From NCBI GenBank assembly GCA_041906305.1, contig JAYRJL010000001.1, forward strand, positions 1,577,528 to 1,641,527: a stretch of 64,000 nt of DNA, read 5' to 3'. The notes beneath the pieces were generated by a model that made no database searches, was not told the origin of the DNA, and worked only from the letters and a program-made list of their open reading frames with translations. The stretch is from SHVZ01 sp041906305. GTDB taxonomy: Bacteria; Pseudomonadota; Alphaproteobacteria; SHVZ01. The position numbers and the translations under genes are program-made. How positions within the stretch are numbered: position 1 is the stretch's first letter; every line of letters starts with the position of its first letter. This document shows positions 28,142 through 36,988 of the stretch, piece by piece.

Positions 28142-29160
28142 TTGCAGTTGAGGCGGTTCTTCTCGGCCGTTGCCCGGCTCTTCACGGTGCCCGGGGCGTT
28201 CGGGAACTGCTGGCCCAGGCGATCGAACGTCGCACAGGCCTCGCGCGGCTTGTTGAGCTTGGCCAGCGACATGCCGAGCTTCAGCAGGTTGTCCGGCGCC
28301 TTCTGGCCGGTTGGCGCCTTCTGATAGGCCTCGGCGAAGGCCGTCGACGCGGGCTCGAACTTGTCGCGGACGTAGTAGGTCTCGGCCAGCCAGTAGCGGG
28401 CGTTCTCGGTGCGCGGGTCGTTCGGGTGCTTGTCGATATAGGCGCGGAAGGCGCGTTCGGCCTGGTCGTAGTCGTTCTGCAGCAGGATGTTGAACGCGAA
28501 CTTGTACTGATCCTCGGCCGATCCGTCGGGAAGGATCGACGCGGCCGGCGGGCGAGCTGCCTGCTGCGGCGGCTGGCCGGGGCGCGGCGGAGCGGCCGGC
28601 GGCGCGGCGCCGGCCGGAGGCGGGTTCGCCTGGAGCTGGCCTTGAGGCATCGTGCCGAGATTGCCGGAGGTCGTCGGTGGCAAATTCGGATTGCCGGCCG
28701 ACTGGGACGGCGGCGGAGCGACGGGAGCCTGGCCTTGCGCCTGGGCCGGGGGCTGTCCGGGACGGCCCTTCTCGAGATCCTGGAAACGCAGCTCCATGTC
28801 GCCGGTCATCTTGTCTAGCTGACGGCGAGTCTGCTCGTTGGCGTAGGAGATCTCTTCGATCTTGCCGGTGAGATCGCGGAGCGTGTCCTCGAGCTGAGAG
28901 AGCCGGGTTTCGAAGCGGCTGACCGCCGCGTTCGAAAGGTCGGATCCGCCGGCCGGAGCCATCTGGACCACGGGCGGCGGGCCGCCGCCGATCGGCGCCT
29001 GAGGCACTTGGCCGCGATAGACCTGACGCTGAAGGGTGTCGATGTCGCGCTGCAGGCGGTCGACGCGATCGACCAGCGCGCGGACATCCTGCGCGAATGC
29101 CGGTACGGCCGAGGCGAGAAGCGCGAGGAAGGACAGAACGGGGAGAAGTCTATGCATCAT
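28138..29160 (-). CDS. cpoB: Tol-Pal system protein CpoB (YbgF)
   Basis: A 340-residue periplasmic protein that coordinates peptidoglycan synthesis with outer-membrane constriction through TolA. It has a signal peptide (cleavage after AFA near residue 23), a trimerising coiled coil (about 26-120), a Pro/Gln/Ala-rich linker (about 125-215) and C-terminal TPR repeats (YKFAFNILLQNDYDQAERAF, then NARYWLAETYYVRDKFEPA). The linker is long compared with the enterobacterial protein. It lies between pal and tilS, but an intrinsic terminator separates it from pal. Confidence 0.92.
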   Translation of the reverse strand: MMHRLLPVLSFLALLASAVPAFAQDVRALVDRVDRLQRDIDTLQRQVYRGQVPQAPIGGGPPPVVQMAPAGGSDLSNAAVSRFETRLSQLEDTLRDLTGKIEEISYANEQTRRQLDKMTGDMELRFQDLEKGRPGQPPAQAQGQAPVAPPPSQSAGNPNLPPTTSGNLGTMPQGQLQANPPPAGAAPPAAPPRPGQPPQQAARPPAASILPDGSAEDQYKFAFNILLQNDYDQAERAFRAYIDKHPNDPRTENARYWLAETYYVRDKFEPASTAFAEAYQKAPTGQKAPDNLLKLGMSLAKLNKPREACATFDRLGQQFPNAPGTVKSRATAEKNRLNCK

Positions 29161-29204
29161 GGCTCTCAGGCGTCCCTCCGCGCCGAAGCTATGGCCCAGC
29201 CGTA

Positions 29205-29246
29205 GGGCAAAAATAAGGCGTCGGCCTCGTTGCCGAGGCCGACGCC
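29205..29246 (-). terminator. Intrinsic terminator after pal
   Basis: On the minus strand a perfect 13-bp stem (GGCGTCGGCCTCG and its complement) with a 4-base loop, at 29246-29217, is followed by TTATTTTTG. It begins 25 bases after the pal stop codon and lies before cpoB, so cpoB probably has its own promoter or depends on read-through. Confidence 0.85.
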
Positions 29247-29270
29247 TAAACGAACACCGCTACGCCGTCG

Positions 29271-29771
29271 TCAGTTGACGACGGTGACGCCGCGACGGTT
29301 CTGCGACCAGGCAGCCTCGTTCGAACCGAGCACCGCCGGACGCTCCTTGCCATACGAGATGGTCTTGATGCGGCTGGCGGGGATGCCGAGCGAAACGAGG
29401 TAGTTGCTGGCGGCCTTCGCGCGACGGTCACCGAGGGCGAGGTTGTACTCGCGGGTGCCGCGCTCGTCGCAATGGCCTTCGATGGTGACGGCGACGTTGC
29501 CGTACTGCTTCAGCCAGGCGGCCTGACGCTCGAGCGTCCGGCGGGCTTCCGGCTTCAGGTCGGACTTGTCGAGGTCGAAGAAGACGCGGTCGCCGACGTT
29601 GACGACGAGATCCTGCTGGGACCCCGGAACCGGGCCGGTGCGCGGAGCCGCCGCCGGGGCCGTCGAGGCCGCAGCGCCGCCGCCAGCCGAGCCGGCCGTC
29701 GTGGTCGAGGTGCTCTCGCACGCGGCGAGCAGCAGGGACGCCGCGAAGAGACTGAGAAGCTTCGTTCGCAT
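29271..29771 (-). CDS. pal: Peptidoglycan-associated lipoprotein
   Basis: A 166-residue outer-membrane lipoprotein. I start it at ATG 29771 because a strong ribosome site (AGGAG) precedes it and the lipobox follows (LLLAAC, lipidated Cys at 18). A low-complexity Ala/Ser/Thr/Gly linker leads to the OmpA-like peptidoglycan-binding domain (about 55-166), with FDLDKSDLKPEA and the signature NLALGDRRAKAASNYL. It works with TolB, TolA and TolQR to hold the outer membrane to the cell wall at division. tolB lies 183 bases upstream. Confidence 0.95.
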   Translation of the reverse strand: MRTKLLSLFAASLLLAACESTSTTTAGSAGGGAAASTAPAAAPRTGPVPGSQQDLVVNVGDRVFFDLDKSDLKPEARRTLERQAAWLKQYGNVAVTIEGHCDERGTREYNLALGDRRAKAASNYLVSLGIPASRIKTISYGKERPAVLGSNEAAWSQNRRGVTVVN

Positions 29772-29954
29772 TTTTGTTAACTCCTTCCCGGGGGAGAGAT
29801 CGAGATTGTCACGTTGTTCTATTCTTACCTGGGGTGACGGCGGCGCCTGCTGGTCCCAACGTCTCGTTTCATCAAGAGGTGGCCAAGCCGGTACGACATA
29901 ACCCAACCCGTCGGCACGCGCCAACGAGGACCAGCGGAATATAAGCGTGGAATT

Positions 29955-31319
29955 TCAAGGAATCAAGGGGGACCACGCCGGGTCCGACCCGTCGACCGGT
30001 GTGATAATTTCGCGCTCATTGAAGCCGGTCAAGTCGATCGAGAACAGCTTGACCTGCCCGCCGCGTCCCTGGTCGTCGCTGGGCTGCTGGCGGAAGTACA
30101 TCAGGACGCGGCCGTTGGGGGCCCAGGTCGGGCCCTCGACCAGGAAGCTTTCGGTCAGGATCCGCTCGCCCGAGCCGTCAGGGCGCATCACGCCGATCGA
30201 GAAGGTCCCGCTGTTGATCCGGGTGAAGGCGATCAGGTCACCGCGCGGAGACCATACCGGCGTCGCATAGCGTCCCTGGCCGAAGGAGATGCGCTTCACG
30301 CCGCCGCCCTCGGAATCCATCGTGTAGAGCTGCTGGCCGCCGGAGCGGTCGGAGTTGAAGCAGATCTGGTTACCGTCCGGCGAGTAGCAGGGCGAGGTGT
30401 TGATCGAGGCGTGGTTGGTGAGCCGCTTGACCGCGCGGGTGCGGAGGTCGAGCGCGTAGATCTGCGAGTTGCCTTCGGCGGAAAGGCTCATGATCACGCG
30501 CTTGCCGTCGGGCGAGAAGCGCGGCGCGAAAGTCATGCCGGGGAAATCGCCGACGACTTCCTGCTGACCGGTGTCGATGTTGAACAGGTACACGCGCGGT
30601 TGGTCGCGGAAGTAGGAGAGGTACGTGATCTCCTGCGCCGTCGGCGAGAAGCGCGGCGTCAGCACCAGCACACGTCCGTCGGTGAGGAAGCGGTGGTTGG
30701 CGCCGTCCTGGTCCATGATCGCCAGGCGCTTGATGCGCCGGTTCTGCGGGCCGGACTCGGCGATGTAGACGACACGCGTGTCGAAGTAGCCGTCCTCGCC
30801 GGTGATCCGCTTGTAGATCGCGTCCGCGATGATGTGCGCGACGCGGCGCCAGTTGTTCGGGATCGTGAAGTAGGCGAGGCCGGTCATCTGCTGCTCGGCA
30901 TAGACGTCGAACAGCCTGAACTCGACCTTGAGGCGGCCGTCGCCCTGCATCTCGACGGTGCCAGTAACCAGCGCCTGGGCGTTGATCAGCTTCCAGTCCT
31001 GAAACCGGGGCTGAAGGCGGATCTGGTCGGCCTGCTGGATGAAGGACTTGGGATCGAGCGGCCGGAACAAGCCCGACCGCTCGAGGTCTGCCGAGACCAC
31101 GCTCGACATGTCGTTGCCGACGCGCCCCTGCTCGCCCGCACCCTGGAACGGCACGATCGCGATCGGCATCGGCTCGATCTTGCCGCGCGTGATGTCGATG
31201 CGGAGATCGGCCCAGGCGGGCCTGGCCGAGCTCCAGAGAAGGGGGGCGATGGTGAGCCCGGCGAGGGCGTCGCGGCGGGTGGGCATCCACGGGCGGGCGC
31301 GGTCGGGCAGCACGCTCAT
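29955..31319 (-). CDS. tolB: Tol-Pal system protein TolB
   Basis: A 454-residue periplasmic beta-propeller that links Pal and TolA. ATG 31319 overlaps the tolA stop by one base (TGATG) and gives a signal sequence with an Arg pair (TRRDALAGL near 14-22) and AWA cleavage near 37, which looks like a Tat-type signal. The N-terminal domain is followed by WD40-like PD repeats such as PRFSPDGKRVIMSL, PCYSPDGNQICFNS and PVWSPRGDLIAFT. The C-terminal propeller blades are complete. Confidence 0.95.
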   Translation of the reverse strand: MSVLPDRARPWMPTRRDALAGLTIAPLLWSSARPAWADLRIDITRGKIEPMPIAIVPFQGAGEQGRVGNDMSSVVSADLERSGLFRPLDPKSFIQQADQIRLQPRFQDWKLINAQALVTGTVEMQGDGRLKVEFRLFDVYAEQQMTGLAYFTIPNNWRRVAHIIADAIYKRITGEDGYFDTRVVYIAESGPQNRRIKRLAIMDQDGANHRFLTDGRVLVLTPRFSPTAQEITYLSYFRDQPRVYLFNIDTGQQEVVGDFPGMTFAPRFSPDGKRVIMSLSAEGNSQIYALDLRTRAVKRLTNHASINTSPCYSPDGNQICFNSDRSGGQQLYTMDSEGGGVKRISFGQGRYATPVWSPRGDLIAFTRINSGTFSIGVMRPDGSGERILTESFLVEGPTWAPNGRVLMYFRQQPSDDQGRGGQVKLFSIDLTGFNEREIITPVDGSDPAWSPLIP

Positions 31320-32347
31320 CACAGCATTTCCTTCGGATTGAAGTTGAGTGTGAAGGACTTCCAGGTGTCGAACTTCTCGGCCGGAAGCCGCAAGGGGTTG
31401 CAACGTGGGTTGCGGACGGCGCGAAGCGCGCTCTCGGCCGCGGCGCGGAAGAAGGAATCCGTCATCATCCTCGACTCGTCTACCACGCGGACGTTGCGAA
31501 CGGTCGCATCCGGATTCATGTCAACCTGAAGCTCGACCACAAGGTTCCGCGCATCGCGCGCGCCGGCGGGCACATTCCAGCACTGCGCGATCTGGGAACG
31601 GATCGCGTCGAGCTCGCTCAAGGTGAGCTGGCCCTCGGTCATCGGCCGCGGCGGCGGCGAGCGATTCGGCGTCGGCGGCAACGCGGCCTGCTGCTGCGGT
31701 TGCGGCTTCGGCGGCTCCGGCTTCTTCGCCTCTTCCTTCTGCGGCTCCGGCGTCGGCTTCTTGTTCGCCAGGTCCTTCAGCAGGCGATCGAAGGTGTCGT
31801 CACGCTTGGGCTGCGGCTTCGGCGGCTCGGGCTTGGGCGGCGCCGGCTTCGGCGGCTCGACCTTCGCGACCGGCTTGGGCGGCTCGGGCTTCGGCGGCTC
31901 GACCTTGGGCGGCTCCGGCTTGGGCTCGGGCTTCGGCTCGGCGATCTTCGGCGCAGGCTCGGGCTTCACCTCGGCCGGCTTGGGCGGCTCGGGCTTCGGC
32001 GGTTCAGGCTTGGGCGGCTCCGGCTTCGGCTGCTCCACCACCTTGGGCGGGGGCGGAGGAGGCGGGGGCGGAGGAGGCGGCGGGGTTTCCACCACCTTCG
32101 GCGGTTCGGGCTTGGGCGGCTCGGGCTTGGGCGGCTCCGGCGGCGGCTCGACCGCCTTGGTCTCGGGCTTGGGCTCGACCTTCGGCGTCGGCGGCGGGAG
32201 GTTCGTCACCTTGGCGATGGTGACGATGTCGACCAGGATCGGCTTCTCGAGAACGGGGTCGGGCTTCGCCAGCACGGGCAGGCCGAAGAAGGCCAGCAGC
32301 ACGATGCTGACGTGCAGCAACAGCGAGAATGTTGCGCCCTTCCCCAT
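31319..32347 (-). CDS. tolA: Cell envelope integrity protein TolA
   Basis: A 342-residue inner-membrane protein spanning the periplasm. It has a single N-terminal membrane helix (about 7-25), a long Pro/Lys/Glu-rich rod (about 45-230) built of PPKPEPPKP repeats with one run of 12 prolines near residues 90-103, and a TonB-like C-terminal domain (about 240-342) with the segment QIAQCWNVPAGARDARNL. In enterobacteria the rod is Ala/Lys/Glu helical; the Pro/Lys/Glu type seen here recalls TonB. It couples the TolQR proton motor to TolB and Pal. The high-Gly frame on the opposite strand is a shadow of this repeat. Confidence 0.93.
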   Translation of the reverse strand: MGKGATFSLLLHVSIVLLAFFGLPVLAKPDPVLEKPILVDIVTIAKVTNLPPPTPKVEPKPETKAVEPPPEPPKPEPPKPEPPKVVETPPPPPPPPPPPPPKVVEQPKPEPPKPEPPKPEPPKPAEVKPEPAPKIAEPKPEPKPEPPKVEPPKPEPPKPVAKVEPPKPAPPKPEPPKPQPKRDDTFDRLLKDLANKKPTPEPQKEEAKKPEPPKPQPQQQAALPPTPNRSPPPRPMTEGQLTLSELDAIRSQIAQCWNVPAGARDARNLVVELQVDMNPDATVRNVRVVDESRMMTDSFFRAAAESALRAVRNPRCNPLRLPAEKFDTWKSFTLNFNPKEML

Positions 32348-32351
32348 GACG

Positions 32352-32837
32352 TCAGTTGGTCCGTCGCTGCGGTTGCGCGCCGCGCGCCGGCGTGGCGGGC
32401 TGCTGCGCCTGGCCCTGCGGCATCTCGGCGATCAGCGCGACCTTGTCGAAGCCGGCGGACGAGACGAGGCCCATGACCTCCATGACGCGGCCGTAGGCGA
32501 TGCCCTTGTCGCCGCGCACGAAGATGCGCTGGTCGGCCTTGTTGCGCACGATCGCCTGCAGGCGCGGCACCAGCTGGTCCTCGGCGACCTCGGACTCCTG
32601 GATGAAGATCTGGCCCTGGCCGTTGACCGTGATCGTCAGCGGCTCGACCTGCTCGTTGATTGTCGCGGCCGCGGTCTTCGGCAGGTCGACGGGCACGCCG
32701 ACGGTGAGCAGCGGGGCCGCGATCATGAAGATGATGAGAAGGACCAGCATGACGTCGACGAGCGGCGTCACGTTGATCTCGGCCATCGGCGTGTAGCGCG
32801 TCCGGCCTTTCCCTCGCTTGAGAAGGGTCGCTGCCAT
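32352..32837 (-). CDS. tolR: Tol-Pal system biopolymer transporter TolR
   Basis: A 161-residue ExbD/TolR protein: one membrane helix near 28-48 with the proton-carrying Asp in INVTPLVDVMLVLLIIF, then a periplasmic domain. The C-terminal 15 residues are Gln/Ala/Arg-rich. It forms the motor with TolQ, which ends 7 bases upstream. tolA follows after 4 bases. Confidence 0.95.
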   Translation of the reverse strand: MAATLLKRGKGRTRYTPMAEINVTPLVDVMLVLLIIFMIAAPLLTVGVPVDLPKTAAATINEQVEPLTITVNGQGQIFIQESEVAEDQLVPRLQAIVRNKADQRIFVRGDKGIAYGRVMEVMGLVSSAGFDKVALIAEMPQGQAQQPATPARGAQPQRRTN

Positions 32838-32844
32838 CGCGGGA

Positions 32845-33576
32845 CTACTCCGCCTCGTCGAGCTGGCGCGAGACGATCGCTGCGAACTCTGCGGCGAAGC
32901 CTTCGAGGCGCGAGGTGTAGCGGCCGATGTCTGAGGAGATCTTGTTGTAGGCGATGACCGCCGGGATCGCCGCGATGAGTCCGAGCGCCGTCGCGAACAA
33001 CGCTTCCGCGATGCCGGGGGCGACGACCGCGAGCGAGGTGTTCTTGGTGAGCGCGATCGACTTGAAGCTGTTCATGATGCCCCACACCGTGCCGAATAGG
33101 CCGATGAACGGCGCCGTCGATCCGACCGAGGCCAGGAACGTCATGTAGCGTTCCACCTGGTTCATCTCGCGCTGGAGCGTGATCTGCATGACCTGCTCGA
33201 TGCGCTGGCGGAGGCTCGCACGCATCGGGCCGGAACCGACCAGGCCCTTCGCCGCCGAACGGCGCCACTCGCGCATAGCCGAGGAGAAGATCGCGCTCAT
33301 CGGCTCTTCGGGGCGGCTGCCCAGCCGGTCGTAGAGGTCCTCGAGCGGGGCGCCCGACCAGAACTGCTCCTCGAACTCGCTCGCCTGCGCCTGCAGGCGG
33401 CGGAGCCTCAGGATCTTGTCGAAGATGATCGCCCAGCACCAGAACGAGGCGAGGACCAACGCAATCATCACCGCCTTGACGATGTAGTCGGCCTGCAGGA
33501 ACAGGCCGATGATCGACATGTCCGTAGGACCGGCCGATCCGGCGAGCGTGACGGCGTTGACGAGCTTGGGTTCCAT
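32845..33576 (-). CDS. tolQ: Tol-Pal system protein TolQ
   Basis: A 243-residue MotA/TolQ/ExbB channel protein with three membrane helices. The first is near 28-48 (AVMIALVLASFWCWAIIF). The second and third hold the motor motif (ASVGSTAPFIGLFGTVWGIMNSF and LIAAIPAVIAYNKI). The start is ATG 33576, directly abutting the ybgC stop. It supplies proton-driven energy to TolA. Confidence 0.95.
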   Translation of the reverse strand: MEPKLVNAVTLAGSAGPTDMSIIGLFLQADYIVKAVMIALVLASFWCWAIIFDKILRLRRLQAQASEFEEQFWSGAPLEDLYDRLGSRPEEPMSAIFSSAMREWRRSAAKGLVGSGPMRASLRQRIEQVMQITLQREMNQVERYMTFLASVGSTAPFIGLFGTVWGIMNSFKSIALTKNTSLAVVAPGIAEALFATALGLIAAIPAVIAYNKISSDIGRYTSRLEGFAAEFAAIVSRQLDEAE

Positions 33577-34002
33577 CTAGTCGTTCACTCCTACGGCGGT
33601 TGCCGCCGACATGGCGGTCCGCAGGTTCTTGGGCAGTCGCGCCGGCTTTCCGCTTCCGTCGATGCAGGCGACGACGAGCTTGAGCCGCGCGACTTCATCC
33701 GTTTCGCGCCGGATGACCTGCTCGGCCACCAGCGACGCGCCGCCGACCTCGAGGATCCGGGTCGCGACGTCGAGCACGTCGTCGAGCCGGGCGGGGCGGC
33801 GGTAGTCGATCTCGCACCGGGTCACGGCGAAGCCGAGCCCGGTTTCCTTGCGCCAGGCGTCCTGTTGCACGCCCAGGTCGCGCAGCCATTCGGTCCGAGC
33901 CCGTTCAGCGAACTTAAGGTAGTTGCTGTGGTAGACCATCCCGGCCGCATCGGTGTCTTCGTAGTAGACGCGTATGGCAAAACGATGGCTGGGCTCAGGC
34001 AT
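33577..34002 (-). CDS. ybgC: Tol-Pal associated acyl-CoA thioesterase
   Basis: A 141-residue hot-dog thioesterase of the YbgC/4-hydroxybenzoyl-CoA family. The catalytic motif YYEDTDAAGMVYHSNYLKF (residues 13-31) contains the active Asp. It overlaps ruvB by 8 bases and adjoins tolQ, the usual position for ybgC at the head of the tol cluster. Confidence 0.94.
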   Translation of the reverse strand: MPEPSHRFAIRVYYEDTDAAGMVYHSNYLKFAERARTEWLRDLGVQQDAWRKETGLGFAVTRCEIDYRRPARLDDVLDVATRILEVGGASLVAEQVIRRETDEVARLKLVVACIDGSGKPARLPKNLRTAMSAATAVGVND

Positions 34003-35056
34003 CGTCCGACCCGGTCGGCAGGAGGTCGTACTGGGCCTGGGCCACGGTCGCCGGGACCGGCAGACCGAGCTGTCTGTAGCCCTGAGCCGCGAGCATCCGG
34101 CCGCGCGGGGTCCGCTGCACCAGGCCCTGCTGCATCAGGTACGGCTCGATCACGTCCTCGATGACGTCGCGCTGCTCGGAAAGCGCCGCAGCGAGGGTCT
34201 CGACCCCGACAGGACCGCCGCCGTAGTTGTCGAGAATGCAGGCGAGGTAGCGGCGGTCCATTGCATCGAGCCCCGCGCGGTCGACCTCGAGCCGGGTGAG
34301 CGCGCCGTCCGCGGCGATCGCGTCGACCACGTCGCGCCCGGCGACGGCGGCGAAGTCGCGGACCCGGCGCAGCAGGCGGCCGGCGATGCGCGGCGTGCCC
34401 CGGGCGCGACGCGCGATCTCGCGGGCGCCGTCCTCCGTCATCTTGATGCCGTGGATGCCGGCGGCGCGGCTGACGATCGAGACCAGCTCGTCGACCTCGT
34501 AGAAATTGAGGCGGAGCGGGATGCCGAAGCGCTCGCGTAGCGGCGTGGTCAGAAGGCCCGAACGCGTCGTCGCGCCGACCAGGGTGAAGGGCGGCAGGTC
34601 GATGCGGACAGACCGCGCCGCCGGGCCTTCGCCGATCATCAGGTCGAGCTGAAAATCCTCCATCGCTGAGTACAGCATCTCCTCGACGGCCGGGTTCAGG
34701 CGGTGGATCTCGTCGATGAACAGCACGTCGCGCGCCTGAAGGTTGGTCAGGATCGCGGCGAGGTCGCCGGCCTTGGCGATGATGGGTCCCGAGGTGGCGC
34801 GGAAGCTGGCGCCGAGCTCGCGGGCGACGATCTGGGCGAGCGTCGTCTTGCCGAGGCCGGGCGGTCCGTGCAGCAGCACGTGATCGAGCGCTTCGCCCCG
34901 CGCCTTGGCGGCGGCGATGAAGACCTTCAGGTTCTCGCGCGCCTGGCGCTGGCCGACGAAGTCGTCGAGGCGCTGCGGGCGGATCGAGGCCTCGATCGCA
35001 TCGGCCTCGACCGGATCGCCCGTGACCAGGCGCGTGGTCTTCTGCGTGCTGGTCAC
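33995..35056 (-). CDS. ruvB: Holliday junction branch migration ATPase RuvB
   Basis: A 353-residue AAA+ motor that drives branch migration with RuvA. The Walker A loop GPPGLGKTTLAQ (near 65-76), Walker B VLFIDEIHRL, sensor 1 VGATTRSG and the C-terminal winged-helix (YLMQQGLVQRTPRGRMLA) are present. The GTG start overlaps the ruvA stop (GTGA). Confidence 0.97.
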   Translation of the reverse strand: MTSTQKTTRLVTGDPVEADAIEASIRPQRLDDFVGQRQARENLKVFIAAAKARGEALDHVLLHGPPGLGKTTLAQIVARELGASFRATSGPIIAKAGDLAAILTNLQARDVLFIDEIHRLNPAVEEMLYSAMEDFQLDLMIGEGPAARSVRIDLPPFTLVGATTRSGLLTTPLRERFGIPLRLNFYEVDELVSIVSRAAGIHGIKMTEDGAREIARRARGTPRIAGRLLRRVRDFAAVAGRDVVDAIAADGALTRLEVDRAGLDAMDRRYLACILDNYGGGPVGVETLAAALSEQRDVIEDVIEPYLMQQGLVQRTPRGRMLAAQGYRQLGLPVPATVAQAQYDLLPTGSDDA

Positions 35057-35679
35057 TTCGAGAGCTCCCTGAGCCCGGCCTTGATGAGATCCTCGAGCTT
35101 CGGCTTACCGCCGACCACCTGGCTCGCGGCCGCGACCGCGCCGAAGGCTTCCGATCGTCCGTAGCCGAGGTTCACCAGCGCCGAGACCGCGTCCGCGGCG
35201 AGACCGATCGACGGATCGAGCTTCTCGCCGGCGGCCGGCGCTTTCGCCTGCGCCTTGGCGGCGTGGCCCAGCATCAGGCCGGCGGCCTTGTCCTTGAGCT
35301 CGGTCGCGATGCGCTGCGCCAGCTTCGGTCCGACGCCGTCGGCACGCGTCAGTAGCGCCTTGTCCTGGGCGGCGATGGCGCGGACGAGGTCGTCGACCTC
35401 GAGCGATCCCAGGATCGCCAGCGCGATGCGGGCACCGACACCCTGCACCTGCGTGAGCAGGCGGAACCAGTCACGCTCGGCCGCCGAAGCGAAGCCGATC
35501 AGGCGGAGGCTGTCCTCGCGCAGGAGCGTCTCGACCACGAGGCTCACCTGGCCGCCGTCCGCCGGCAGGCGCGCCAGCGTGCGGGATGCGCATTCGACGA
35601 GATAGCCGACACCGGCACAATCGACGATCGCCCAGCTCTCGCCGGTGGAGTCGAGGCGACCTGTTAGTTTCGCGATCAT
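35053..35679 (-). CDS. ruvA: Holliday junction branch migration protein RuvA
   Basis: A 208-residue junction-binding protein: OB-fold N-terminal domain (MIAKLTGRLD), helix-hairpin-helix repeats (VQGVGARIALAILG and ADGVGPKLAQRIATELKDK) and a C-terminal domain III (LVNLGYGRSEAFGAV) that touches RuvB. The ATG overlaps the ruvC stop. Confidence 0.96.
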   Translation of the reverse strand: MIAKLTGRLDSTGESWAIVDCAGVGYLVECASRTLARLPADGGQVSLVVETLLREDSLRLIGFASAAERDWFRLLTQVQGVGARIALAILGSLEVDDLVRAIAAQDKALLTRADGVGPKLAQRIATELKDKAAGLMLGHAAKAQAKAPAAGEKLDPSIGLAADAVSALVNLGYGRSEAFGAVAAASQVVGGKPKLEDLIKAGLRELSK

Positions 35680-36173
35680 GCGAGCGCCCCGGCCATGACG
35701 GCGCGGCGCGTTGCGGCGTGATGCGCGTGGCAGATGGCGATCGCGAGCGCATCGGCGGCATCTGCGCTGGAAGGTTCGGCGCCCGGCAGCAGCATCCGCA
35801 CCATGCGGCCGACCTGATCCTTCTCGGCGCGGCCGGATCCGACCACCGACTTCTTGATGAGGCTCGGCGAATATTCGGCGACCTCGAGCCCGGCCTTTGC
35901 CGGCGCGAGGATTACCGTCCCGCGCGCGAGACCCAGCTTCAAGGTCGAGCTCGGGTTCATGTTGACGTAGGTCTCTTCGACCGCGGCCTCGTCGGGGCGG
36001 AAGCGCTCGATCACGTCGGTCACGCCGTCATAGAGGCGCACCAGCCGCTCGGCGATCGTGCCCTCGCCGGAGTCGATGCGGCCGGAGGCGACGTGGCGAA
36101 GCCGGTTGCCCTCGGCATCGACGATGCCCCAGCCCGTATGACGGAGACCCGGATCGAGGCCGAGGAGACGCAT
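35676..36173 (-). CDS. ruvC: Holliday junction resolvase RuvC
   Basis: A 165-residue endonuclease. The catalytic acids are visible: Asp 6 in LLGLDPGLRHTGWG, Glu near 67 in AAVEETYVN, and the C-terminal Asp pair in SSADAADALAIAICHAH. It starts 1 base after the yebC stop, making yebC-ruvC-ruvA-ruvB-ybgC-tol one long run. Confidence 0.96.
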   Translation of the reverse strand: MRLLGLDPGLRHTGWGIVDAEGNRLRHVASGRIDSGEGTIAERLVRLYDGVTDVIERFRPDEAAVEETYVNMNPSSTLKLGLARGTVILAPAKAGLEVAEYSPSLIKKSVVGSGRAEKDQVGRMVRMLLPGAEPSSADAADALAIAICHAHHAATRRAVMAGALA

Positions 36174-36174
36174 C

Positions 36175-36924
36175 TCACCCCGCCAGCTTCTGGAGGACCG
36201 CGTCGGAGACTTCGTAGTTGCCCCAGACGGTCTGGACGTCGTCGTTGTCCTCGAGCGTCTCGATCAGCTTGAAGAGCGATTCGGCTGTCGTATCGTCGAC
36301 CGGGACCATCGTGCTGGGGCGCCACGCGAGCTTGGCGCGTTCTGCCGGGCCGAACTTCGCCTCGAGCGCGTCCCGCACTTGAGCGAAGTCATCCACCGTG
36401 GTCACGATCTCGTGACCCTCGGCGCCGGACTCGACGTTGCTGGCGCCGGCTTCGAGGCCCGCTTCGAACATCGCGTCCGCGCTGGCGGCGGACGCCGGGT
36501 AGGCGATGTCGCCGCCGCGCTCGAACATGAAAGAGACCGAGTTGGTCTCGCCGAGCGCGCCCCCGCCCTTGGAGAAGGCCGAGCGGATCTCCGAGGCGGT
36601 GCGGTTGCGATTGTCGGTCAGCGCCTCGACGATCAGCGCCACGCCGCCCGGGCCGTAACCTTCGTAGCGGACTTCTTCATAGTTCGTGTCGTCGTCGCCC
36701 CCGGCGCCCCGCTTGATCGCTCGTTCCAGGGTGTCCTTGGGCATGTTGGCGCCCCGGGCGGCCACGATCGCGGCCTTGAGCCGGGGATTGGCGGCCGGGT
36801 CCGGCGTGCCCACCCGGGCGGCCGTGGTCAGCTCGCGGATCAACTTGGTGAAGAGCTTGCCCCGCTTGGCGTCCTGAGCGCCCTTGCGGTGCATGATGTT
36901 CTTGAATTGGCTATGTCCTGCCAT
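36175..36924 (-). CDS. yebC: YebC/PmpR family transcriptional regulator
   Basis: A 249-residue protein of the YebC/PmpR family (some members help ribosomes pass proline stretches; others bind DNA). The start MAGHSQFKNIMHRKGAQDAK at ATG 36924 is diagnostic and has a GGGCGGA ribosome site; the longer frame is non-coding. It is the first gene of the ruv-tol run. It is notable that tolA, rich in proline runs, lies downstream. An imperfect inverted repeat lies 37 bases upstream. Confidence 0.95.
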   Translation of the reverse strand: MAGHSQFKNIMHRKGAQDAKRGKLFTKLIRELTTAARVGTPDPAANPRLKAAIVAARGANMPKDTLERAIKRGAGGDDDTNYEEVRYEGYGPGGVALIVEALTDNRNRTASEIRSAFSKGGGALGETNSVSFMFERGGDIAYPASAASADAMFEAGLEAGASNVESGAEGHEIVTTVDDFAQVRDALEAKFGPAERAKLAWRPSTMVPVDDTTAESLFKLIETLEDNDDVQTVWGNYEVSDAVLQKLAG

Positions 36925-36960
36925 TCCGCCCGGCCGAAGAGTTCGTAGAGAAGATTCGGA

Positions 36961-36988
36961 GCTTATACCAAATCTAGTGGTTATAAGC
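36961..36988. repeat. Inverted repeat upstream of yebC
   Basis: GCTTATACCA and TGGTTATAAGC form an imperfect inverted repeat (one base of difference) around AATCTAG. It is AT-rich in a GC-rich region and sits between yebC and the divergent response regulator gene. It could be an operator or a promoter element. It does not match the GAAC-N7-GAAC LexA pattern. Confidence 0.4.

Noticed and set aside
31623..32957. Long Gly-rich frame (444 residues) on the plus strand
   Set aside because: It is the antisense of the tolA proline repeats (CCN codons read as GGN) and runs into tolR and tolQ; no ribosome site or domain.
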